From Agapanthus africanus (Eukaryota; Streptophyta; Magnoliopsida; Asparagales; Amaryllidaceae), in contig JASDDO010000024.1 of the NCBI GenBank assembly GCA_030015575.1, forward strand, positions 42,742,114 through 42,806,113: a DNA stretch of 64,000 bases. Direction: 5' to 3'. Shown piece by piece: positions 34,269-44,109 of the stretch (its first letter is position 1; every line of letters starts with the position of its first letter). The translations under genes were made by a program, and so were the position numbers. Below the pieces are notes generated by a model. That model saw only the letters and a list, made by a program, of their open reading frames with translations. It did no database searches and was not told where the DNA came from.

Positions 34269-36464
34269 TGTTAGTTATATGTATGCCCTAGAGGCCATTA
34301 CTGTACACTGGATGTATATTGTAGTGGATGCTGGGACATATATAGGGAGGACTTTCTTGCTCGACATGATAGTATGCTATCTGGTTGATCTTTACCTTAA
34401 CGTGTACACAGGCTGTCTCTCTATTACATGTTGGTAAAGCCCTTAGGATGTGTGCTTGACTACCTGGACTATGATGCGGATCATACTAGTGGGGACATGG
34501 TAGTCCATAAGTACATCCTTCAAAATCCCTAGTCGTGGGTGTATCGAGACGGGGCATCGATATACCAGAGTAGACTAGCGTGTACCTTCTCGACCCATAC
34601 AGATGGGCGATGGATGATCCCATATCCATTGGTGTTTGACATCAGAGATGATATACGGGTGCTCAGTAGAGACTGGATACACTGGACGGACTCGTCGAGA
34701 ACTCCCAGATGGTATTATACCTCACGTCAGATGGCAGTTCTCAGGTGACACTGGTACAGAGTAGTCTGTTGACCCGAGATCGTCATAGAGTCTTGTGTGG
34801 TTCCCACTGTGCTTTGATTTCCATCTTACCACGTCCAAGAGGGCGTGCAAAACGGTGGTTTTTGGGTACAGTCCCGAGTCACATGGAGGCAATGAGCGAT
34901 AGAAGGGGATTCGTCTCTCCCGGTATAGGGAGTTGATGTTGCGCTGTGTTCGATTGGCTATAACCGGAAATCCCTGGCCAGGGTTGCTGAAATATACTGG
35001 TAAGTGTTACCAGTAGTTTCTTGAACTGTTATAGACCTCACATCGACACGACTTATCGAGCTATTAGGGTCTGACGTTTACCACCCCTAGGCAAGATATG
35101 CGACATATCAGACGACGAGACCGGACTGTACGGTAGTGTTACTGGTTGGATTCACTGGAGTGTGAGCGGGCTTGATCGCTCAATACCCGGGTGGCCGTTA
35201 CGTTTAGCAGACCGCTTGCGGCTTGTGGGTGTTTGATATGATCTTCATCTGCTGCCGGCGTATTGACGAGTCTTTAGAGTCCTACACAGAGGTTTCCTGG
35301 CTCAAGCGAAACGAAATAGGAGCACGTATGAGATATGTGCGGGACCGAGAACGATACCAGTATGTGATACTGTATTCGATTCTCGCGATTTGTGACATTG
35401 ATCGGTTATATGCGATATAGCCGGAATATCGGATCAAGTGTTGATTCGATAAGTTGTTACTGTTTATATTAGTCGGTTATATGCGATATGACCGGATCAT
35501 TAAATCAAGTGTTGATTTAATGATTTAATGCATAATTATGTATTTGATATATTACTTTGCATTAACTAGTATTGGTTCACTTTAAAAGGATTTTCTCACT
35601 TGATGTGCACATTGTATATATGATATACTTTTGTGCATTTGATTGTATCATGTTTGATGATACATGATAGTTTGGTGTATGGATTAAACCATGGTTGGTC
35701 AATGGTTAGGGTTTCTTTTTCTTCATTTATTCATTTATTTATCCATTTTTTTTATTTTAGCAAAAGAAAATAATGAAGAGATAATGGTGGCTTTCTTTGT
35801 TTGTTTATGAAGCTTCTTGAAGCTTTGACCTAGTGACCATTTTGTCTTCATGTTTAACCCTAACCCTTGCAATTAACCATGGTCTATTCTCTACACCTAA
35901 TCATGGTTGCCATATGATAAGTATTGAGATTATTATTCATTTTGAAAATACTTATCATATTATTCATCTTCTTCTTCTTCTTCTTCACTTGAAGAAAGCA
36001 TGCCTCCATCAATGGCAACTTGATGAAATGAGTGAGAAATCCAATTCTAAAGTGAACCCACCTCCTATTTCTTCATCCTCTACCTCTTGCCAAGTAGTAG
36101 AGTGTGTTTCCTTCACAAGTTTTCTTGACTTGGTGAAGTTGGAGCTTGATCTAGCGATGCCTCGACGTAGATCATCTTCGGCACGTCGTCGATGACCTAG
36201 CCCGTCCATTCTCCGATGAAGCCGACGCTAGAGCCCGGGGTTCGACTTGGACAGCGAGGAGACTTCATTGCGGAGCTATGGAGGTGGAGAAATGGATCTA
36301 CAAAGGTTGTATTTCCGTTCCCTTAGTTAAAGTAGTTAACTAGTTGTTTTATCGCCTAAACTTCTAGCCAACGATCTAGTCTAGGGTTTCTCGGCACCGT
36401 ATTTTTGTAAATTGGCATGGTTGATACCTTGTGAGACCTCTTTGGTGTGCCTAGGAACCCTACA
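34269..36464 (+). mobile_element. Solo LTR, Ty1/copia family, in Tat antisense region
   Basis: TGTTAG at 34269 to CCCTACA at 36464 (2196 bp), with a perfect TCTTT duplication at 34264-34268 and 36465-36469. Near its start it has TATGTATGCCCTAGAGGCC, also found in the copia LTR at 17863-20015 and, inverted, in each unit of the 5.88-kb array. Its last 600 bases match the LTR piece before each array primer site (ATCTACAAAGGTTGTA, then GGTTGATACC). No gene inside. Confidence 0.93.
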
Positions 36465-36469
36465 TCTTT

Positions 36470-36890
36470 GGAGTATGAATGATAAAAAATTTCTTTCTTT
36501 TTTTATGTTCACACGCGTTCTTTATGAAGCTTTGTCACATTATTGTTGGTGCTCACGTGTTTGGCGCGTGAGGCACTGCTGAGGAATTCAATCTTACATT
36601 GGCGCCTGCTCACATGTTATGCATGTACGGTACCATTTTTTACTTCCAATAAGGATCAAAGCTTTTGCTCACGTATTATGCAGGCGGGGCTATGCTTGAT
36701 GGGGTCGTTTCGTCTTCCTGCTCTGATTTCAATAAGTCATTTCTTTTCATTTCCAACGCTCTCCCCTTTTTCTGGACCTTGGGAATAGTTCTACCATGCA
36801 CAACATTTTCTGTGCGTAGCATTGAATGCTCTCCTTTATAACCTGAAGCCATGCCTTCCTTCTTCTCTAAAAAAAACATTTAGACCTTAG
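36470..36890. other. Spacer before antisense ORF 2, G-box containing
   Basis: No gene. It holds CTCACGTGTTTGGCGCGTGAG near 36553-36573 and further half-sites (CTCACATG, CTCACGTA), in the style of the Tat LTR, and a pyrimidine-rich run with CATTTAG just before the ORF. It may be a promoter or intron of antisense ORF 2, or a decayed piece of LTR. Confidence 0.45.
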
Positions 36891-36921
36891 GGTGATTATT
36901 TTGAGAATCGGTCCAAAGTTT

Positions 36922-37454
36922 ATGGCTTGCAACCGCCCCCACGCTCGTCAACAACCATGGGAGGTGCCCGTCGAGGAGATGATTCCTCGTTTTGTTGCGC
37001 GGCTAGTGGATCCTTTTCTCACCGATGCTGAATGTGACACGATGACGTACGAACTCCTAATTCGTAGGGGCTCTCCCTTCCTATGGGTTCCATTTGGCTA
37101 CGGATGGTCTTTTCATCCGTGCTTGCCGACATCCCTCCTCATCCGACAGAGATGACTCCGGTGATCCTCGATGCGGCAAAGGACAAGATTGAGTGTTTCT
37201 ACAAGGCGTGCTTGATTACCCGGGCTCTGAAGGATCGCTCGATTCATCTCCTGGGTCATATAAGAGCCCGGCGGGTTATCATGTCCGCTTTTGCTGATGA
37301 GCATGGCGCTAATCAGTGGGGAGCAACTCCTCACGAAAACCGTCGTTTCGACGTGTTGGAGAAGGCAGAGAGGGAGCTGGAGAATTTTGTATTTTGTTTT
37401 TTTAACCCTTGTATCACCGATCCTTTGTTTGGTGACCTTTTCCCTGTAGCGTAG
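36922..37454 (+). pseudogene. Antisense ORF 2 of Tat element B, N-terminal exon-like part (frameshifted)
   Basis: It begins MACNRPHARQQPWEVPVEEM and shifts frame at about 37090-37100, then continues VFSSVLADIPPHPTEMTPVI, LDAAKDKIECFYKACLITRA, RFDVLEKAERELENFVFCF. Counting from each Met, the conserved LDxAxDK motif falls at about residue 80-86 in both ORF 1 and ORF 2, so they are diverged paralogues lying in tandem. I do not recognise the family from cellular proteins. Orientation opposite to pol fits the antisense ORFs known in Tat elements. Confidence 0.6.
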
Positions 37455-37690
37455 TATATCAATGTATTCCTCTTATCATTGGCTGTTGAATGCTTTTCTA
37501 CTGAATTTTTCTTTTCGTCATATATTCGTACGTGCATCTCGTCTGAGTACATGAGCATTATACTTGACCCTGGGAATTTCCTTTAGGTGCGAACATCATC
37601 GTCGTGTTGTCCATAAATCAGCTCGTTCTAGATACCATAGGCATATAGTCATGAACGCATGCTTAATGGGGGACCTACCGAAGACTTTCC

Positions 37691-38206
37691 TTGTTGCTAG
37701 AAAGAGAAAATAGTTTGTGCGTGTTTTGGATTGAGGATTGGCGTCGAGTGGAGGTCTGTTTACATGATCTCGAGTGCACATGCCTTCTCTTTGAGGTTGT
37801 GGCTGCAAAGACGAGCTTGCGGGGGCTGATTGAACGGTGCGCCGCGAATCTACAATCATGTGAGAAAAGGCTTAACCGTAAATTCTCGGAGAGGGAACTG
37901 TCCTCGATTGCTTTAGGGGAACTTCAAGCTGAGCTCACTGCTAAGACCACCCGTGTGTACAAACTTTGGCAGGTGCTTCAAGAAGCTATCAGGGAGGTGG
38001 TGGCTATTGATAAAGCCATTATCTTTACCCGGGAGATGGTTTAAACTCACAAAGTCGCCGGAAGGGAGCTTGAGATTCAGCTCGCCTCGTATCAGGCTCA
38101 ACAGTCTTAGGCGGAGACCCGTCTCGTGGCGATAATCAAGCTTGAAGTCGAGGCCCAGCGGAAGAGCGATGAATTGAGAAGCTTAGTGTGTTGTCCGCCG
38201 GCTTAA
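37691..38206 (+). pseudogene. Antisense ORF 2, C-terminal coiled-coil part (stops)
   Basis: A frame rich in Leu, Glu, Arg and Gln (ANLQSCEKRLNRKFSERELS, LGELQAELTAKTTRVYKLWQ, then ELEIQLASYQAQQS and LEVEAQRKSDELRSL) with coiled-coil character. Stops are at 38042-38044 and about 38108-38110; the frame is otherwise kept and ends at about 38206. It follows ORF 2 by 240 bases and was probably a later exon or the same protein after decay. Confidence 0.5.
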
Positions 38207-38466
38207 AGAATTTTTGTAAAAAAAATTTCTTTTCTTGTATCCACTCCTGAATGAGAGGGTATTTTGTATTTACTTTGATTCTCTTTACGATATGTATCTT
38301 GTATTCACTTTGAATTCATGAATAAAAGACATATATTTTTTTATCTCGTGCTTGCATGTAGCTCTGATGGATGTGGTCCATATGTAGTTTATCTTGATCT
38401 TCTTGCAAGGCAGCGATGGCTTAGGCGACAAGGTTAGGATTTGCCACCTAAGACTTTTTCAACTTT

Positions 38467-38596
38467 ATGAGCCGTGAGGGTCTCATACAGATTTTTCTCC
38501 CGACGAGTCGAGAGGATCTCGTAGGTGTAATTTCTACTTAGGGGTCGTGAGGACTCTTAAGTATATTTTCTTGTGAGAGTCGTAAGGATCTCACAA
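38467..38596 (+). repeat. Constant-loop hairpin series, Tat 3' region (array unit 1)
   Basis: Four consecutive hairpins at 38467-38486, 38501-38524, 38536-38562 and 38570-38596. The stems are ATGAG/CTCAT, (CT)ACGAG/CTCGT(AG), ACTTA(A)G/CT(T)AAGT and CTTGTGAG/CTCACAAG; the loops read CCGTGAGGGT, TCGAGAGGAT, GTCGTGAGGA and TCGTAAGGAT. They repeat in units 2 and 3 (from 44341 and 50221), and a fuller set is at 55490-56005. Confidence 0.85.
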
Positions 38597-38814
38597 GAGA
38601 ACTTTCTTTTTATGGGTTGTTAGGTTTATGTGTTGATTTATTTCCGAGTCGAAGCATTGCATTACGACCGGGAAATCATAGGTTAATGTATTTCCAAGAT
38701 GGAGCATTGCACCGGCAGGGGGTTAGGAGTTGACATGTATCCGAGTCGAAGCGTTGCTTTACGACAGGAAAGTCAGGGGTTGGTCAACACATAAACCTAT
38801 ATTTGTGTTGATTT

Positions 38815-39425
38815 TTTATCTATGACTCATACTTAACCCAACCCAAACCCTAGCCCTTGGTTAATTCTCTACAATAGTTTGGTCAACCATGGTTGCATTA
38901 TTCATCATATTAATCCATTCATTATTCATCACAAAATGATTCCTTTCTTCTTCTTCCTTGAGTTTCTTCTTGAAAAAGCTTTCTTTTGTGATGAAAGTGA
39001 GTGAGAAAAAGATTATAAATGAGAGCAAAAATCCTACTTCATCATCTTCATCTATCCTTGCCATTTAGATGAGGGTGTTCACATCATTTCATGAGTGATA
39101 GCTTGTGTTAACGAAACTTCAAGGTAGATCATCTATGTTATCGAAGATCGAAAGCAAGGTTGCATCATTCTCTTCGTGAAGCCTCTCGAGAGTCCAGAAC
39201 ATGATGATCGCAGCGAAGGGACCTCAACACGGAGCTTAAGAAGTGAAGGACCGGATCTACAAAGGTTGTAATCCCTCTCACTTAGTGTTAAAGTGTTTAA
39301 CATGCTTGTTTTCGCTTAAACCCTAGTTTAAAGATCCGGCTTCGGGTTGTTTGGCACGGCTAAATTTTTAATCGGGCAGGGTTGATACCTTGTAGACCCT
39401 TGTGCGCGTGTCCAGCAACCCTACA
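38815..39425 (+). mobile_element. 3' part of a copia LTR (array unit 1)
   Basis: It aligns with about 35840-36464 of the copia solo LTR and ends AACCCTACA at 39425. The first two thirds of the LTR are missing here and are found inverted at the other end of the unit. Equivalents end at 45299 and 51178. Confidence 0.8.
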
Positions 39426-39426
39426 G

Positions 39427-39439
39427 TGGTATCAGAGCC
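39427..39439 (+). other. Copia primer-binding site, unit 1
   Basis: TGGTATCAGAGCC, one base after the LTR end, complementary to the 3' end of initiator Met-tRNA. Perfect match, as usual for copia elements. Confidence 0.9.
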
Positions 39440-42400
39440 AAGATAGAGCTTTAGGCGAAGTCTAGACAAAATTTAAAGTCCGATCGAACCCGAGAACCCC
39501 GATAAAACCCCTTCTCTGTACATTTTTAAAAAATGTGATTTTTTCTGAATTAAAAATACTAAAAAAACAGCAGGGAATCACATGAGTTACTGTGAAGCAC
39601 GTGCCTCTAACCCCTCTAAAGAGCCGCGGAACCGCGGCCGTACCATGGTATTGGCGGCGGTTCCGCGGCCAAAATGTTGCCTCTTGTTTTAAAATTTGAA
39701 CAGTAACCTCCGTATGTGATTCATGATTCTTCTGGGAATTTTTAATTTTACTCAAGTGTTGAGTTTTCTAGGGTTGTATTGGGGACTCGTTGATTCGATC
39801 GGATAATTTAACTTTGTTTAGTTTTTTTTCCGGATAATTTTAGAAACTGTTAAAAAGTTCGAACGGATATCAATAACTCACTTTTTCCCCAGTCGGAAAA
39901 TTTTTCAAAAGTTGGGTTTTTTCTCGAGTTTAAGAACGTTCTAAGTCGTGCAAGTAACGCGGTGGACCCTCTAGAAAACAACAAACCTTAACTCGATTAT
40001 GTGACCGTCTTGAACTGCCTCTAAACCTTAGGGTTTGCGGCAGTACGGCGTGCCACATGTGAGGCGTTGGCTTGACTCTTCTACGACTGGACCATTGGTA
40101 CTGTGGCATGTGATGGATGTTTTTAAACTGATTTCAAGTGTTGAGATATATTGGGGAAATCTTGGGTGTTTGATTATTCGATCGGAAAGTTTAACATTGT
40201 CTATTTATCTGGAATGTGATACAATATTTGGAATCCACGGGTAGTTATGAGATAACTGATTTGAATATTATAAACATAGCAGTTTAGTCTCAGATGATCG
40301 GTTGCCACGGGATTTTGATGCGATCAAAAGTCCGTCGCAATCACGTAGCGTACGCCGATACTCGTCGGGTAAACTTAATAGACAGCCACGCCCCATAGCC
40401 CCGACCAAGTGACTGTAGGAGAACCCCATCGCCAAAAGCATCCGTTCGGGTGCTCGCGGCAGCGGTGTTCCGCCTTAGTGCACTTCGTCGACGGCATCCG
40501 GGGGTGCGGCCGTCTACTAAAGTTTGCGACGAGCATTCGATCAGGATGTCGGGAATTTTGTTGAATTGCCCGACTTGATATTGAAAAGAGTTTTCGACAA
40601 TGAGACTAAAATGCGGGGTTTATAATTGTTAGGCATGCGATGTCTAAGGAATTCATTTGGTTAGGCATGCGATGTCTAAGAAGGTTGTGGATTCCAACTG
40701 TTGTAGTTTTACACTTTCTTTTCTGTGACCGTAAGCGTAGTATGTGGTGTCGCCGGCTTCGTTGCTATACATCAACGACAATCGGGATACGCATACTTGC
40801 TTACGTTGATGATATGAGATATTATATGTTGCTGTGATATGTTATATTGGATCGTCGCGTTTTGAATAGCCGGGGGTTTTTATGTGAGATGAGAGTTTTT
40901 TCTTTTTCATTCATGTAAAATTCATTTATATGTAATATTCTTTTATTGGGGCACTTCCGGGCTGAGGATGATGTCACCATTGTATATTATTTACTTTCCG
41001 CATTAGGTAGACCCAAGGCGGGGAGCACAAGTAACCGGGTTCTAGGATCCAGTGGGAGACCATCTCGAGGAGTCGAGACCGGGTCTCTTAACCCTAGAAT
41101 TGGCAGAGTTGCTTGCCGCTCTCGTAGGGGTCTAGGGATGTGGGTTTGGCTATTCATTGCGACCGTGGAATCCGTGTTTTAAACAGGCTCGTATAGAAAA
41201 CACGGACGTCCTAGTATATCCAATATTTCATATATGTTCTTCTGCTGTAATGTTCTATGATGAGATCATATTACTGCCTGAGATGAATGTTTATATTATA
41301 TATATGAGATATATGTTATATTGCAGATTTCGTTTCAAATGTGATGCTTGTGAAGCATAATAAAATGGGACTTCATTAATGAGATTAATGAAACTAAAAG
41401 AAACCTAAAGATGTTGTAGAAACTTGTTTAAAAACTGGTAGCTCTAGTTCTTGCTTTGCATAGCGGTGTTCCTTGTAAAACATCCAGCACCTTATTCGAT
41501 AAGGAAAGAGCCGAGATCCCTTCACCGGGAGTGACCTCTTTAGTGAAACTAGCAGATGCTAGAAACTCGGTTTGTCTGTTGATTGCTTCTATAGTTCTTC
41601 CTTTGCACAGCGGTATTTGTGAAATATCCTGCACCTTATTCGATGAGGAAAGGGCCGACGATCCCTTCACCGGGAGTGACCCCTTTAGCAAAACTAGAAA
41701 AGCCTAAAAAACACTCCATTTAAAATCACTCGATTCTACAACGATATCAAGTTCATTATGCAAAGGGTTTTCTTAAAAACCTGTCGTAGCCCTCCGTCAT
41801 TTCAGATAAGTACTACTTAGTATTCGTTCTGCGGTAGTTTGGCCTTCGTCAAGGCGTAGTGTACGGTAGCTAACTAGTGCTTATCTGCTAGCATACGATG
41901 CGATTGGATTAGGGTATTCGTACGGCGTAGTTTGGCCTTCATCAAGGGTCGTGCGGGTGGGTTTAATTCAATCAAGAAATGAACGGGTTGAATGTGACTA
42001 GCGGATTATGGGTAGTTTGGCCTTCGTCAAGGTCATAGGACGCTAGGGGTAAAATATTATTGGGAATTTCAAGTGTTGAAATTTGCAATGAGATTACATA
42101 CCTTCTATGAGATAGTTGGATCCCGATACCCGCTGCGAGTAAGAGTTACTCCTGGGAGAGTTTTACACATTACAATTAGCCGATCAAGTAGGTGTCTAGA
42201 AAGGTGTTAACGGGGTTACGCCTCTGGGAAAACGAGGTTTACTTTAATTAGGTCCGTGCGAAAGCACGGGGAACCTCCCTCAAAGTACCGACACTGGCCT
42301 GGCTGAAAGATTGGCGAACTTGTAGCGTGTAATTAAGCCCGGCTAGTCTTTCCTTTTAGGGTTTGAAGAAAGATTTGATTAAAACAGTGGGAGACATCCT

Positions 42401-42470
42401 GATTAGATATATTAGATAACCAATCTAATCTTGCAAGAGCATACGCTGAGTGTTTTCTTCTCTCTCTCTC
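39440..42470 (+). other. Long non-coding leader of copia derivative (unit 1)
   Basis: Three kb without a recognisable gene in any frame, almost the same in all units. It holds a 147-bp direct duplication (41446-41700; markers CACCTTATTCGAT and CCCTTCACCGGGAGTGAC), a threefold motif TAGTTTGGCCTTCGTCAAGG (about 41838, 41930 and 42013), and the doubled TTAGGCATGCGATGTCTAAG (about 40629 and 40660). A large non-coding internal region with a good primer site suggests a non-autonomous copia relative. Confidence 0.7.
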
Positions 42471-42473
42471 CAG

Positions 42474-42745
42474 GTAGCGACCATATCACGCCTTAATCAA
42501 GATAATAATACGGATATATTGACCGAACCCGCTTGTTATACTGAGCTGGGGAACGTTGGTCCCGCTCCAACTTATAAATGCTATAAGACAGAGCAGGAAA
42601 TTGGGGAATACCAGATTTCCCGTGCCGCCCAATCGAAGAAAGTGCATGTTGATGCATCATCTTCGGGTGTGTTCATTACAGAGAACTGTTTCTCAGTATC
42701 CTTTACGTCCTGGGTATGTGATACCGGATCAGGATCAACACTTGA
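42474..42745 (+). pseudogene. Copia gag C-terminus and protease start (unit 1)
   Basis: The frame contains VFITENCFSVSFTSWVCDTG followed by SGS, the typical start of copia protease (consensus SWVLDTGCGSH), with the catalytic Asp codon at 42720-42722. The preceding 60 residues would be the gag end; no CCHC knuckle is seen. Right after DTGSGS the sequence jumps to a second copy of a 34-base segment and into the inverted LTR, so protease, integrase, RT and RNase H are absent. Equivalents lie at about 48353-48624 and 54230-54500. Confidence 0.7.
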
Positions 42746-42788
42746 TCCGACAATGTTGATGCATCATCTTCGGGTGTGTTCATTACAG

Positions 42789-44106
42789 AAAGCTTTCTTT
42801 TAGTGAGCTAATATTAGTTAATGTAATTTAATATATCATATATATTATTATACATTAAATTATCGAATCAACACTTGATCCGACAATCCGGCTATATTGC
42901 ATATAACCGACTAATATTTATCCGTACCGATTCATCGAATCAACATTTGATCTGATGACCCGGCTGATATCAAATATCACGAGAATAGAATACGGTATCT
43001 CATATCGCATTATCCTCGGTCCCGCACATATCACATATATGCCCCTACTCCGTTTTGCTTGAGCCAAGAAACCTCTGTGTAGGACTCCAACGAATCGTCA
43101 ATACGCCGGCAGTAGGTGATGATCATATCAAACACCCACAAGCTGCAAGCGGTCAGCTAAACGTAACAGCCATCCAGGTATTGAGCACTCAGAAGATCAA
43201 CAAGCAAGCCTGTACATTCTCCTGTGAATCCAAACAGTAACACTCCCGTACAGTCCGGTCTCGTCGTCTGATATGTCGCATATCTCGCCTAGGGGTGGTA
43301 AACGTCAGACCCCAGTAGCTCGATAAGTCGTGTCGATATGAGGTCTATAACATTTCAAGAAACTACTGATAACACTTACCAGTAGATCTCAGCAACCCTG
43401 GCCAGGGATTTCCGGTTATAGCCAATCGAACACAGCACAACATCAACTCCCTATACCGGGAGAGATGAATCCACTCCTATCGCTCATTGCCTCCATGTGA
43501 TTCGGGACTGTACCCAAAAGCCACCTTTTTGCACGCCCTCTTGGACGTGGTATGATGGAAATTAAAGCACAGTGGGAATCACACAAGACTCTATTTTGAT
43601 CTCGGGTCAACAGACTACTCTGTACCAATGTCACCGGAGAACTGCCATCTGACGTGAGGTATAATACCATCTGGGAGTTCTCGGCGAGTCCGTCCAGTGT
43701 ACCCAGTCTCCACTGAGCACCCGTACACCATCCTTGATGTCAAACACCGATGGATATGGGATCATCCATCGCCCATCATATGGGTCAAGATGCGTATACG
43801 CTAGTCTACTCTGGTGTATCGATGCCCTGTCTTGATACACCCTCGACTAGGAACAGTTATAGGATGTACTCGTCGACTACCGTGGCCCCACTAGTATGAT
43901 CTCATCATAGTCCCAGTAGTTGAGTACATATCCTAAGGGCTTTATCAACATGTAACATAGAGACAATCAGAGTACATGTTAAGATAAAGTACAACCAGAT
44001 AGCATACTATCATGTCGAGCAAGAAAGTCCTCCCTATATATGTCCAAGCATCCATTACAATATACATCGTATGTGCAGTAATGGCCTCTAGGGAATACAT
44101 ATAACT
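42789..44106 (-). mobile_element. 5' part of a copia LTR, inverted (unit 1)
   Basis: On the - strand it matches 34271 to about 35605 of the copia solo LTR, beginning GTTAGTTATATGTATTCCCT at 44106. It is opposite in direction to the LTR piece and primer site of the same unit. The first bases TG of the LTR are lost at the junction with TGTATCCACTCC. Confidence 0.85.
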
Positions 44107-44109
44107 AAC

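Larger units (their letters stand above)
38236..44109. repeat. Tandem array unit 1 (5874 bp), chimera of Tat 3' region and copia element
   Basis: The unit starts TGTATCCACTCC at 38236, and the same start occurs at 44110 and 49989. Order in the unit: Tat 3' region with hairpins (38236 to about 38810), last 600 bases of a copia LTR (to 39425), primer site, 3 kb leader without genes, short gag-protease remnant, then the first 1.3 kb of a copia LTR inverted (about 42789-44106). Copies differ by eye at only about one base in a hundred, far less than the LTRs elsewhere in the window, so the array is young. Confidence 0.92.

Noticed and set aside
34255-35420. Short open frames within copia LTRs (matching ones at 43443-43840 and 49322-49719)
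   Set aside because: They are shared only because the LTR DNA is shared; frames are short and cross the likely promoter and leader parts.
40640-40837. Frame with AYVDDM, like the copia RT active site (also in units 2 and 3)
   Set aside because: It lies upstream of the gag-protease remnant, out of copia gene order, and no other RT motif is near. Chance match is more likely.
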